Source: Bog-473 sp963744225 (lineage in GTDB: Bacteria; Actinomycetota; Acidimicrobiia; Acidimicrobiales; RAAP-2). Taken from it: a stretch of DNA of 64,000 bases. The stretch is taken from assembly GCA_963744225.1 (NCBI GenBank), contig CAVUSV010000005.1, positions 310,001 through 374,000 on the forward strand, in the 5' to 3' direction. This document shows positions 1 to 9,134 of the stretch, one piece after another. The notes beneath the pieces are model-generated. The model saw only the letters and a program-made list of their open reading frames with translations. It was not told where the DNA came from and did no database searches. The translations under genes and the position numbers were made by a program. The first letter of the stretch is position 1; the number at the start of each line of letters is the position of its first letter.

Positions 1-12
1 ACTCGGACGTGG

Positions 13-597
13 TCAATACTCGATGCCTTTCATGGCGCGGACACCCTGCTGGTACGCGTGTTTCACCATCTTCATCTCGGTGACGGTGTCAGCGATCTCG
101 ACCAGTTCGGGCGGTGCGTCCCGGCCCGTGATCACGACGTTGGTCTTGGGCGCCCGCGCGACACAGCGTCGACCACCTCGGCCGCCGACACCCAGCCATA
201 GTTGATGACGTAGGTCAGCTCGTCGAGAACGAGGAGCTCGTAGTCGCCCGAGGTCAGCTTGGCGCGGGCAACGCCCCAGGCGTGGATGTTCTTGGCCGCC
301 GACTCGTCCAGATCGGTCGACTCCCAGGTGAAGCCGTCCCCCAGTGTCCACCAGTCCACGCCGAGATGACGAGCCAGTTTCTGCTCCCCGACCTTCCAAT
401 CGCCGCTCTTCATGAACTGGACGACGCCGGCGCGCCAACCTCTTGCCCAAGCCCGGCCCATGACACCAAAGGCAGCGGTCGACTTCCCTTTGCCGTCACC
501 GGTGTTGACGACGACGACGGACTCGACCCGCTGACGCGCCACCGGCGTCGTCGTGCACGGGCAACGGAACCCGCTGAACCGGAACATCGCTGCTCAT
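13..597 (-). CDS. cobO: Cob(I)yrinic acid a,c-diamide adenosyltransferase (CobO/BtuR type), two frameshifts
   Basis: This cytosolic enzyme transfers the 5'-deoxyadenosyl group of ATP to cob(I)alamin-type corrinoids. The P-loop is plain (NTGDGKGKSTAAFG, near residues 29-42), followed by family landmarks VVQFMKSGDW, LLVLDELTYVINYG and the C-terminal PKTNVVITGRDAPPEL and EIADTVTEMKMVKHA. Length is about 194 residues, normal for the family. Start ATG 597 is chosen because AGGAGG lies 5 nt upstream; it gives MSSDVPVQRVPLPVHDD. One extra base near 550 is needed to join this to PVARQRVESVVVV, and another slip near 170 joins the P-loop half to the C-terminal half. It is the last gene of the riboswitch-controlled B12 uptake operon in this window, so its likely job is adenosylation of imported corrinoid. 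Confidence 0.9.
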
Positions 598-1477
598 TGC
601 GCCTCCTGACCTCCCACGCTCGGCTGCGCTGTCCGCGGCGATGTCCGCCGGGGCGCGATGACGAGCTCGCCATCGTCGGTCTCGATAATGCGCACGGCGC
701 ATCCGAACGCCCGCCCCAACACCGACTCCTCCAACACTTCGGCCGGCGTGCCGAATGCCGCCACGGACCCACCGGACAGGAGGAGGAGCCGATCGGCGAA
801 CTGGCCCGCCAACGTGAGGTCGTGCAGGGCGCTCACCACAGTCAACCCCCACTCACGGCGAAGCTCGTCGACGATCTCGAGCGCCTCCACCCGGTGCGCC
901 AGGTCCAGCGCGCTGGTTGGCTCATCCATAAGGAGCAGCGGGGCCTCCTGCGCCAGCGCCCGCGCCAACACGACCCGCTGGCGCTCTCCTCCCGACAAGG
1001 TCGACAGGTAACGGTGCGCCAACTCGGCCAGCCCAAGACGACTGAGGAGGCGACGGCAGTGCGCGACGATCGGTACTCGACTCGACGCCGAGGTAGGCGA
1101 TATGCGGCGTCCGGCCGAGGAGGGCGTAGTCGAAGACGGACATGTCCGCCGGCAGCTCGGGCGATTGCGACACGTAGGCCACCGATCGGCCTCGCTCGCG
1201 CCGGGTCATGGCCACCGCCGGCTTCCCCCCGATGCGGACCTCACCGTCGTGCTCGACCAGGCCCGCGACCGCCCGGAGGAGCGTCGTCTTGCCTGCACCG
1301 TTCGCTCCGATGAGACCGACCCACTCCCCCCGCGCCACCGACGCCGTCACCGCGTCGACGGCACAGCGACCCTCGAAGCGCACCGACACAGCGCGTCAGC
1401 TCGACCACGGAGGCGCCCTCGGGCGGCCCGGTGCCGCGGCGCCCCCGCCGTTCCGCCAGCCGGATGACGCGGGCCAT
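594..1477 (-). CDS. btuD: Cobalamin/iron-siderophore ABC transporter ATP-binding protein, two frameshifts
   Basis: This is the cytosolic ATPase of a BtuCDF-type importer. Walker A is GANGAGKTT, the signature is LSGGERQRVVLARAL, Walker B is LLLMDEPTSALD, and the switch His is in SALHDLTLAG. ATG 1477 overlaps a TGA (CTGATGG) that probably ends btuC. One surplus base near 1395 separates the N-terminal VVELTR from VSVRFEGR. A second slip near 1064 separates the Walker A half from the stretch ending LGLAELAHRYLSTLSGGE. With both repaired the product is about 293 residues, usual for FecE/BtuD proteins. The family cannot be told apart from haem or siderophore ATPases by sequence; the B12 call rests on the riboswitch and cobO. 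Confidence 0.85.
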
Positions 1478-2579
1478 CAGGTGTCTCCGAGGCCGACGTC
1501 CGGCCCGGCGCGAGACGAGCACGACCAGGAAGAAGGGCGCCCCGATGCAGGCGGTGACCACGCCGATCGGCACCTCGGCGGGGGCCTGCACGGTGCGGGC
1601 GATGAGGTCGGTGCCGATCAGGAAGGCCGCGCCACCGACCATGGCGACCGGCAGGATGATCCGGTAGCTCGCCCCTGCCGTGAGACGGACCGTGTGGGCC
1701 ACAATGATCCCGACAAAGCCGATCAGACCGCTCACCGACACTGCCGCCGCGGTGCCCAACGTGGCCGCCGCCACGACGATCAGCCGGGTGCGGGCCGGGT
1801 GGATCCCGAGCGTTCCCGCCTCCTCCTCCCCCACCCGTAACACGTCGAGCATGCGCCGATGGGCGAGGAGCACCGCCGCGCTCGAACACCACGTAGGGCA
1901 GGATCAGCCTCACGTCGGACCACGATGCCACGGAAAAGCTGCCAAGGATCCAGTTGTAGATCTGGCGGATCTGCTGCTGGTCCCGTTGCTGCAGGTAGGT
2001 CTGGAGGGCTGTGAGCAACGCGGCCACCGCAACACCGGCCAAGACGATCGAGCGGCCCCAGGCGCGGCGGCCGCCAGCCACTCCGATGAGGTAGGTCGCG
2101 GCGACGGCGAGCGAGCCACCGACAAAGGCGAACACGGGGAGCAGGACGGAGGAGTCCCCCGCGGCGACGATGTCGATGGTGGCCCCGAGGCCGGCCCCCG
2201 CGGCCACACCGAGGAGGTACGGGTCGGCCAGCGGGTTGCGGAAAAGGCCCTGATAGGCGGCTCCGCCCGACGCGAGCATCGCCCCGACGAGGCCGGCCAG
2301 CACGACACGGGGCGCACGCAACTGCCACACGACCGCCTGGTCGATGGCGGGGGTGCTCGTGTGGAAGTGCAGCAACGGCACATGTGCCAACAGCGTTCCC
2401 ACCACCTGGGACGGCGACACTGCAACGGGACCGGTGCAGAGCGCGACCAACGAGATGCCCACCATGAGGACACTCGCAATCGCCATGGGGAACCAGGTGT
2501 GACCGATCCCTGTTCCGCCCGGCTCGGACAGGGCGAGGTCCGGCTGCTCCAGCGAGCGGGGCGGCGCCGTCGCGGTCAC
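1477..2579 (-). CDS. btuC: Cobalamin ABC transporter permease (FecCD/BtuC family), frameshifted
   Basis: This is a polytopic inner-membrane permease of the FecCD family. Landmarks include VVWQLRAPRVVLAGLVGAML, GLFRNPLADPYLLGVAAGAG, IVLAGVAVAALLTAL and, after the break, VSGLIGFVGIIVAH and GVVTACIGAPFFLVVL. About nine to ten hydrophobic segments are visible. The start is GTG 2579, which shares GTGA with the btuF stop, so the two are translationally coupled. A single base near 1880 breaks the frame between LPYVVFE and AAVLLAHRRMLDV. The last codons are uncertain: without another shift near 1500 the frame runs on into btuD, while the neighbouring frame stops at TGA 1479-1477. Repaired length is about 365 residues. 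Confidence 0.85.
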
Positions 2580-3520
2580 GACGAATTCCCACCCACCTGA
2601 TGCGCCTTTACCTCGCTTGCGACCGCAGAGAGGAGGACGACGATACGAGGTCCCCACCGCGAGGCGATGTCGTCGCTGAGGCCGAGCACCCGCCCGCCGT
2701 TCACGGCCGCGAGACCGGGCCACCCGGGTCGCTGTGCCACGGTGGCCGCCGACTGACCGCAACAGATCGTGTCGGCCAGCAGGATGTAGTTCGGGTTCGA
2801 CTTGAGGATGAACTCGGCGTTCAGTTGCGGGTATCCCCCGCTGGCCGCGGCCCCTTTTGCCGCGTCGGCGATGCTGTGCAGGCCGAGCAGCCCCAGCACC
2901 TGCCCGATGAACGTGCTCGATGTCGCCGAGTAATACGTCTGGTCGAGCTCGTAGTAGTAGGTCAGTGGACGGGCGGGCTTGTGGACCGAGGCCACGATGC
3001 GCGCGATTTGACCCTTGATCTTTGCCACCTCGGCGCCGGCCTGAGCCTGGTGTCCGGTGACCTTGCCCAGCTCCTGGAATTGGGCGTACTCCTGCGCCAG
3101 GTTGGTCGCCGGCGGCGTGCTGAGGACGGCGATCCCCAACGCACCGAGTTGGCTGTCCACACTGGCCGGCTCGCCGGACGCCACGACCAGGTCGGGGTGG
3201 AACGCCGCGATCGCCTCGACGTTCGGGCTGTTGCCGTCGAGTTTCGTATGCGGCGCGCTCGCCGGGTAGTCGGAGTTGAGGTCGACCGCTTTGACCTGGC
3301 TGCCGGCGCCGATGGCGTACAGCATCTCGGTCGCGGTCGGCGACAGCGACACGATCGCCGTCGGGCGTGACGTCACCCTCACGACGCCGTTGGCCGCGTG
3401 CACGGTGACGGGGAACGACGAGGACGGCGACGCCGACGCAATCCCCGAGAGGGCCAGCACGGTTGCCGTGCCGAACAGGGTGACTGCCGCGAAGCGTTTG
3501 CGCCTGGGCCTGGTGAACAT
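2576..3520 (-). CDS. btuF: Cobalamin-binding periplasmic/secreted ABC substrate-binding protein
   Basis: A 314-residue class III binding protein. The N-terminus MFTRPRRKRFAAVTLFG followed by a hydrophobic stretch ending ASAS is a signal peptide. The motif RPTAIVSLSPTATEMLYAIGAG and FHPDLVVASGEP are typical of BtuF/FecB proteins, as is the long inter-lobe helix in QEYAQFQELGKVTG. No lipobox Cys is evident near the cleavage site, which is unusual for a Gram-positive binding protein; retention may be by another route. It is the first gene of the btuF-btuC-btuD-cobO operon, preceded by a cobalamin riboswitch and by a hairpin that pairs its own GGAGG ribosome-binding site. Confidence 0.88.
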   Translation of the reverse strand: MFTRPRRKRFAAVTLFGTATVLALSGIASASPSSSFPVTVHAANGVVRVTSRPTAIVSLSPTATEMLYAIGAGSQVKAVDLNSDYPASAPHTKLDGNSPNVEAIAAFHPDLVVASGEPASVDSQLGALGIAVLSTPPATNLAQEYAQFQELGKVTGHQAQAGAEVAKIKGQIARIVASVHKPARPLTYYYELDQTYYSATSSTFIGQVLGLLGLHSIADAAKGAAASGGYPQLNAEFILKSNPNYILLADTICCGQSAATVAQRPGWPGLAAVNGGRVLGLSDDIASRWGPRIVVLLSAVASEVKAHQVGGNSS

Positions 3521-3530
3521 TTTCGATCAT

Positions 3531-3551
3531 CCTCCATCAGGTATGCGGAGG
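3531..3551 (-). promoter_or_regulatory. Hairpin masking the btuF ribosome-binding site
   Basis: On the minus strand CCTCC and GGAGG form a 5-bp stem around an 11-nt loop, and the GGAGG half is the Shine-Dalgarno sequence 10 nt before the btuF ATG. This is the expected expression platform for translational control by the aptamer just upstream. The pairing is read directly; its regulatory use is inferred. Confidence 0.5.
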
Positions 3552-3625
3552 ACGAAGTGCGCCCGATCCGACACCCGACGGGGGTATCGAACGAACCGCC
3601 CTTCCTCCGAGGACTGGTTACGTTG

Positions 3626-3717
3626 ACCCAAGTCAGGCGTCTGGGCTCGCCCCCGTGAGGGAGCATCACCATTGCGGGACAGCGCCGGATTCCGACCGGA
3701 CTTCGCTGAACTTGGGC
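3626..3717 (-). ncRNA. Cobalamin (adenosylcobalamin) riboswitch
   Basis: On the minus strand the segment reads GCGAAGTCCGGTCGGAATCC, then GGCGCTGTCCCGCAATGGTG and later GGCGAGCCCAGACGCC. These are the conserved core blocks of the cobalamin aptamer (GAA..CCGGT..AATCCGG, CTGTCCCGCAACGGTGA-like, and the AGCC.GA-ACGCC block). GCCCAAGT at 3717-3710 and ACTTGGGT at 3633-3626 close a perfect 8-bp P1. The compact form fits AdoCbl-II-like aptamers. It sits about 100 nt before btuF and reads in the same direction, which supports the B12 identity of the transporter. Confidence 0.87.
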
Positions 3718-3842
3718 CACCCCGGCACGAGGCCGGAGCAAGGCGAACGGTAGCGCAGACCGCGAGCCGCGTCGAGAACCGGCGACGTGCCGCTGCTCCC
3801 CCACCGGTTTCGGAGCACGACCGGTCCCCAGACCGCCTCCCG

Positions 3843-3857
3843 TACGATGGGCCCGTG
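3843..3857 (+). promoter_or_regulatory. Leaderless promoter -10 box for the MFS gene
   Basis: TACGAT at 3843-3848 is followed after 6 nt (GGGCCC) by GTG 3855, so transcription would start at or next to the start codon. This spacing fixes the start at 3855 rather than at an earlier in-frame codon that would run into the divergent riboswitch. No convincing -35 is seen. Confidence 0.5.
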
Positions 3858-5195
3858 CCGGGGGAGCCACACGAGCGGGACGCCGATGACACCGCCATCT
3901 CGATTGAGGAAATCGAGGATGCAGTCATCGACGGAGACACCCCACTCCCGGCCCGGAGCGGCACCGCCCGGGCCGCCCTCTCCCACCGGACCTTCCGCAT
4001 TGTCTTCTTCGGGGCTTTCGCCTCGAACATCGGCACCTGGATGCAGAACGTCGTCCTCGGTGCATACGCCTACGAGCTGACCCACTCGAGCACCTTCGTC
4101 GGGATCATCATCTTTGCCCAACTCGGGCCGACGCTGGTCCTGCCGATGGTCGGCGGCCTGTTGGCTGACAAGGTTGACCGGCGGCGCTTCCTCATCATTT
4201 TGTCGCTGGAGCAGCTCGTGTTCTCGATCGGCGTGGCACTGGTCGTGCTCTCCCCGCATCCCTCGCACGTCCTGCTCGTCGTCATGGTGCTCTTGGTGGG
4301 CTGTGGCAGCGCCATGTTCGGGCCGGCCTACTCGGCGATCCTGCCGGGGCTCGTGGGCAAGGCAGACATGGCCGGCGCGATCTCGCTCAACTCGGCCCAG
4401 ATGAACGCCTCCCGGGTGATCGGGCCCGTGATCGGCGGGGTTCTGTACTCGCTCGTCGGGCCAGCCTGGGTCTTCGCCGGCAATGCCGTGACGTACCTCT
4501 TCGTCGTAGTCGCGTTGCTGATCGTGACCCTTCCCGCCGTCCCGCAGTCGCCCACGCAGGCCAGCCGCTGGCGCCAACTGACCGCCGGGATCACCGTGGC
4601 GCGCGAGGACAGGGTGGTGGGCCGGTCCTTGGTCACGGTCTTTTTGTTCTCGCTCCTTGCCCTCGCCTTCATCGGCCAGATGCCGGTGGTGGCGGCACAC
4701 AACCTCGGTATCAACCTGTCCAAGTCCGCCGACTATGGGATCCTCTACGCCTGCTTCGGCACGGGCGCCTTGGCAGGCGCCATCTCCATCGGGACTGTCT
4801 TCGCCCACGCCTCAAAGCCCCGCCTCGTACGCGTGTGCCTTGTCGGCTATTCGCTGTCCCTCTGCGTGTTCGCGCTCCAGCGCAGCCCGATACCCGCCGA
4901 CGTAATGGTGGCCATCACGGGCGCGTTCTACTTCGCGTTCATCACTGCGCTGAACACCACGATGCAGGCGCGGCTACGAGAGAACGTGCGGGGCCGGGTT
5001 ATGGCGCTCTGGATGATGGGATTCGGCGGCACGGTCGGCATCGGCAACCTGCTCATCGGGCCGGTCGTCGCGGCGGTGGGCATCACCAACGTGCTGCTCT
5101 TCGGCGCCGGCTTCGCGCTTTTCCTGGCCTGGTACGCCGACGTGCGGCCACCCCCGGAGGTTCAGGTGGTACTGGGCGCCGAGCTGGCCCAGTAA
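3855..5195 (+). CDS. MFS transporter, EntS/MFS_3-like exporter
   Basis: A 446-residue major facilitator with about 11-12 membrane segments and a 45-residue acidic cytosolic N-terminus. Motifs seen are FASNIGTWMQNVVLGAYAYEL (TM1), the loop 2-3 motif GGLLADKVDRRRFL (variant of GxLaDrxGrRr) and a central loop SPTQASRWRQLTAGI. The pattern matches the DHA3/EntS branch that exports siderophores, macrolides or other small molecules. The start is set by the -10 box six bases upstream. It is divergent from the B12 operon and its last 34 bases overlap the convergent acyl-CoA synthetase. Substrate is unknown. Confidence 0.85.
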   Translation: MPGEPHERDADDTAISIEEIEDAVIDGDTPLPARSGTARAALSHRTFRIVFFGAFASNIGTWMQNVVLGAYAYELTHSSTFVGIIIFAQLGPTLVLPMVGGLLADKVDRRRFLIILSLEQLVFSIGVALVVLSPHPSHVLLVVMVLLVGCGSAMFGPAYSAILPGLVGKADMAGAISLNSAQMNASRVIGPVIGGVLYSLVGPAWVFAGNAVTYLFVVVALLIVTLPAVPQSPTQASRWRQLTAGITVAREDRVVGRSLVTVFLFSLLALAFIGQMPVVAAHNLGINLSKSADYGILYACFGTGALAGAISIGTVFAHASKPRLVRVCLVGYSLSLCVFALQRSPIPADVMVAITGAFYFAFITALNTTMQARLRENVRGRVMALWMMGFGGTVGIGNLLIGPVVAAVGITNVLLFGAGFALFLAWYADVRPPPEVQVVLGAELAQ

Positions 5196-6736
5196 GCCTC
5201 GCGTAGCGTCTTCTTGTAGAGCTTGCCGTTCTCCCCACGGGGCAGGGCATCGGTGAAATCGACCGAACGGGGGCACTTGTAGTGCGACAGGTGGTCGCGG
5301 CAGAACGCGATGATCTCACCCTCCAGCTGGGGGCCCGCAACGAAGCCGGCCGCGGGCTGGACGACTGCCTTGACCTCCTCGCCCATCTCGGGCTCGGGAA
5401 TGCCAAAGACGGCCACGTCAGCCACCGCAGGGTGCAGCACCAGGACGTCTTCGATCTCCTGCGGGTAGATGTTCACGCCGCCGGACACAATCATGAACTG
5501 CTTGCGGTCGGTGAGGTACAGGTAGCCCTCGTCGTCGAGGTGACCGACGTCCCACAGCGTGGCCCACCCCTTGTCATTGAACGTCTGGCGCGTTTTCTCG
5601 GGGTCGTGGTTGTACTCGAAGGTCGCGTCGCTCCGGCCGCCGAAGTACACGACCCCGTCGACCCCGGTGGGAACCTCCTCTCCGTCGTCGTCGCAGACGT
5701 GCACCTGGCCCCAAATGGCCGGGCCGACCGAGCCTGGGTGGGTGAGCGCCTGCTCCGAGGTGATCCACGTCATCCCCATCCCTTCGGTGCCCGAGTAGTA
5801 CTCGTGGATGACGGGGCCCCACCATTCGATCATCCGGCGCTTCACCTCCGGCGCGCAGGGGGCTGCGGCATGCACCACTGATCGCAGCGACGACACGTCA
5901 TAGGACGCCCGGACTTCGTCGGGCAGCTTGAGCATCCGCACGAACATGGTGGGCACGAATTGCGCATGGGTGACCCGGTTCTCCTGAATGAGGGCCAAAC
6001 AGGCTTCCGGGTCGAAATGCTCCATCACGACCACCGTCCCACCCATGCGCTGCGCCGTCATCGACCACACCAGGGGGGCGGAGTGGTACAGCGGCGCGGG
6101 GCTCAGGTAGACGTCGCCCGCGCCAAAGCCCATGATCCCCCCGAGCATGGGGGCCAAGGTGGCGTACGTGCCGAAGGGCTGCCCGCTCAGCGGTCGGCGG
6201 ACCCCCTTCGGGTGACCCGTCGTGCCCGATGAGTACAGCATCGGAAATCCTTCGACTTCCCCGGCCAAGGGCTGACCCGGGAACCCGGCGACGAAGTCGT
6301 CATACGACGTGTGGCCGGGCGCCGGCCGGTCTCCGATCATCAATCGGAGCTCGACATCCGGCGTCAATGCCACCAGCTCGGCGGCGAGCGGTGCCAGCGC
6401 CGACGACGTGATCAGCGTGCGAGCTCCACAGTCCTCGATGATGTACGCCGCCTCCTCGGCCGCCAGGTGTGTGTTGACCATCGTGTAGTACAAACCTGAG
6501 CGCTGGAGCCCGAATGCCACCTCGTGGGTCCGATCGTCGTTGGGCAGCAGCGCTGCGACGTGCTGCCCCGTTGGAAGGCCGTGGGAAGACAGGGCCTGCG
6601 CCAGCTTGCAGGACCGCTCCTCGAGCTCGGCGAAGGTCACGACCCGGTTCGACGAGGTGATCACGGCGGGCCGGTCGGGGTCGGTCAAGGCGTAGGTGGC
6701 GGGACGGAAGTGCGTCGGTGTCGCGGCGGTGGTCAC
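5162..6736 (-). CDS. AMP-dependent acyl-CoA synthetase (FadD family)
   Basis: A 524-residue adenylating enzyme that activates a carboxylic acid to its CoA thioester with ATP. The P-loop motif LYSSGTTGHPKGV is at residues 167-179. The A5 motif YYSGTEG, the A8 region YLYLTDRKQFMIVSGGVNIYPQEIE and the A10 lysine in PRGENGKLYKK are all present, so it looks catalytically intact. Start is GTG 6736 behind AGAAGA. The tail overlaps the convergent MFS gene by 34 bases. Sequence style is that of actinobacterial FadD enzymes linked to fatty acid or steroid side-chain breakdown, but the substrate cannot be read off. Confidence 0.9.
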   Translation of the reverse strand: MTTAATPTHFRPATYALTDPDRPAVITSSNRVVTFAELEERSCKLAQALSSHGLPTGQHVAALLPNDDRTHEVAFGLQRSGLYYTMVNTHLAAEEAAYIIEDCGARTLITSSALAPLAAELVALTPDVELRLMIGDRPAPGHTSYDDFVAGFPGQPLAGEVEGFPMLYSSGTTGHPKGVRRPLSGQPFGTYATLAPMLGGIMGFGAGDVYLSPAPLYHSAPLVWSMTAQRMGGTVVVMEHFDPEACLALIQENRVTHAQFVPTMFVRMLKLPDEVRASYDVSSLRSVVHAAAPCAPEVKRRMIEWWGPVIHEYYSGTEGMGMTWITSEQALTHPGSVGPAIWGQVHVCDDDGEEVPTGVDGVVYFGGRSDATFEYNHDPEKTRQTFNDKGWATLWDVGHLDDEGYLYLTDRKQFMIVSGGVNIYPQEIEDVLVLHPAVADVAVFGIPEPEMGEEVKAVVQPAAGFVAGPQLEGEIIAFCRDHLSHYKCPRSVDFTDALPRGENGKLYKKTLREAYWASSAPSTT

Positions 6737-6796
6737 CGTCTTCTTCTAGTTCACGTCGGGACCGTCGTGCTGCCGGCGGCGGGCCGCGCCTCCCGC

Positions 6797-7629
6797 TCAC
6801 CCCCGCTTGGGCGACCAATCCCAGCGCCGGAGGCCGATGAAGGCTGCGGCGACGCCCCAGATCGCAATGACGGCGAGGTCGCGCCAGGGCCACAGGGGCG
6901 TGCCCGGCTGCCCCGTGAAGGAGGCCACGAGCGCGTTGATGAAATGACGAATGGGGAAGACATCCGCGAAGCTGGCGAGCCCCGAATTGGGTGCGATGGG
7001 GAACCACAGGCCGGACAGTGCGACGAGGATGAAGAAGGTAAGGCTCACGATCGGGCCGGCGGCGTCCGCATTCGGCACCAGCGTGCTGATCCCGACGCCC
7101 AGGGCGCTGTAACAGAGCATCGCGACGGCGAGCGTCACCACGAAGGGCAGCCAGTGCGCCGGTCCGTGGACTCCGTAACCGAGGCGCCCGACGACCAGGA
7201 GCAGGACCACGCCCAGCGCGGCCACGATCATGGCGTTCACGAGAACGGCAGACATCGCCATCCAAGTCGGCAACGGGCTCAGACGCAGCCGCTTCAGAAG
7301 ACCCGTCTCTCGCCGGTTCACAAGCGTGATGGCGAGGATGGTGAAGCAGGCTGCCATAACGCCATAGGCGCAAAAACCCGCGACGTAGTAGTCAATGAGC
7401 CGGATGTGGCCGTACGAGCTCACCCTCGAGGTCCCTGCGGTGGCACCGAGCAGGATGAGGAAGACGACCGAGAACGCGATCGTCATGAGCGCACCGATCG
7501 GGTTGAGCCAGAACGAGAGCTGCTCGAACTTGACCTGGCGCGCCACCAAGGGCACGTCGCTCAACCCGCGGAAGGATCCTCTTTCGGGGACTTCAACGGC
7601 ATCCGTGCCCCCGCCCGGCGCGAGCGCGC

Positions 7630-7633
<4 letters not shown>
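6797..7633 (-). CDS. ABC-2 type transporter permease
   Basis: A 278-residue membrane protein with six hydrophobic segments. The pattern is that of drug or lipid exporters: LVNRRETGLLKRLRLSPLP in the first cytosolic loop, the segment ending FFILVALSGLWFPI, and FPIRHFINALVASFTG. Its ATG overlaps the stop of the upstream ATPase by four bases (ATGA), so the two form one exporter. It may export a drug, an antibiotic or a cell-envelope lipid; nothing here settles which. Confidence 0.87.
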
Positions 7634-8533
<900 letters not shown>

Positions 8534-8591
8534 AGCGACCCCGCATTCCGCATTGTCTCCGACGCTATCGGGGACGGTGCCGCCGCCGCGG

Positions 8592-9068
8592 CTATGCGGA
8601 GGCCGCCACCACCTTCGGGCTGCGGGTTGCCGCTTCCGTCGATTGGTCTCCCGGCGACATCAGCACCTTGTCCAGCAGAGTGCGCAACTGACGCAACTCA
8701 GCCTGCGACAGCGCCGAGAACGCGGCCGGGGGCACCGAGAGGATGGCGTCGATCTCCGTCGCCAGCGTCCGGCCGGCCTCAGTCAGCACGATGATCTTGA
8801 CGCGCCGGTCGTCAGGGTCGGGTTGGCGCCGGGCCAGACCCCGTGCGTCGAGGTCGTCGACCAGGGCCGTGATGTAGGAGGGATCACAGCCGATGCCCCG
8901 GGCCATCTCACCCATGGAGATGCCGTCCGTCTTGGCCAGCCGGACCAGAGTTTTGATCACCCCCGGCGAGAGCTTCGTGCGCAGACCGAGCGCCGCCATC
9001 CGTTCGACGTGCTCGCCCTCGAGGACAATCCGGCGCAGGCGTTCGAAGGCGTCCTCGGCCAATCCCAT
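8592..9068 (-). CDS. MarR-family transcriptional regulator
   Basis: A 158-residue winged-helix regulator. The recognition region GEMARGIGCDPSYITALVDDLDARGL and the wing RRQPDPDDRRVKIIVLTEAG match MarR proteins. The start is ATG 9068: a -10-like GACAAT ends six bases before it. It is divergent from the DHA2 exporter and leads toward the ABC exporter genes, the classic arrangement for a repressor of both. The palindrome in the shared intergenic stretch is the best operator candidate. Confidence 0.88.
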   Translation of the reverse strand: MGLAEDAFERLRRIVLEGEHVERMAALGLRTKLSPGVIKTLVRLAKTDGISMGEMARGIGCDPSYITALVDDLDARGLARRQPDPDDRRVKIIVLTEAGRTLATEIDAILSVPPAAFSALSQAELRQLRTLLDKVLMSPGDQSTEAATRSPKVVAASA

Positions 9069-9096
9069 AAGCCGATTGTCGCACCGCCGAAACTCT

Positions 9097-9128
9097 TTGA
9101 CAACTCCATACCTTTGAGTACTATGAAA
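9097..9128 (+). promoter_or_regulatory. Promoter and candidate MarR operator for the DHA2 exporter
   Basis: TTGACA at 9097-9102 and TACTAT at 9119-9124 are 16 bp apart and form the clearest sigma-70-like promoter in the window. An imperfect palindrome TTTGA-N6-TGAAA (9113-9128) covers the -10 box, where a repressor would block polymerase. The start codon at 9135 follows 10 nt after the -10 box. The role of the MarR product here is inferred from position. Confidence 0.6.
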
Positions 9129-9134
9129 TATCTC

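Noticed and set aside
1347..3530. A 727-codon open frame on the minus strand
   Set aside because: Only its middle part (about 1880-2579) is the BtuC permease. The front is the wrong frame of btuF and the end is the wrong frame of btuC/btuD; it is open because of high GC and a frameshift.
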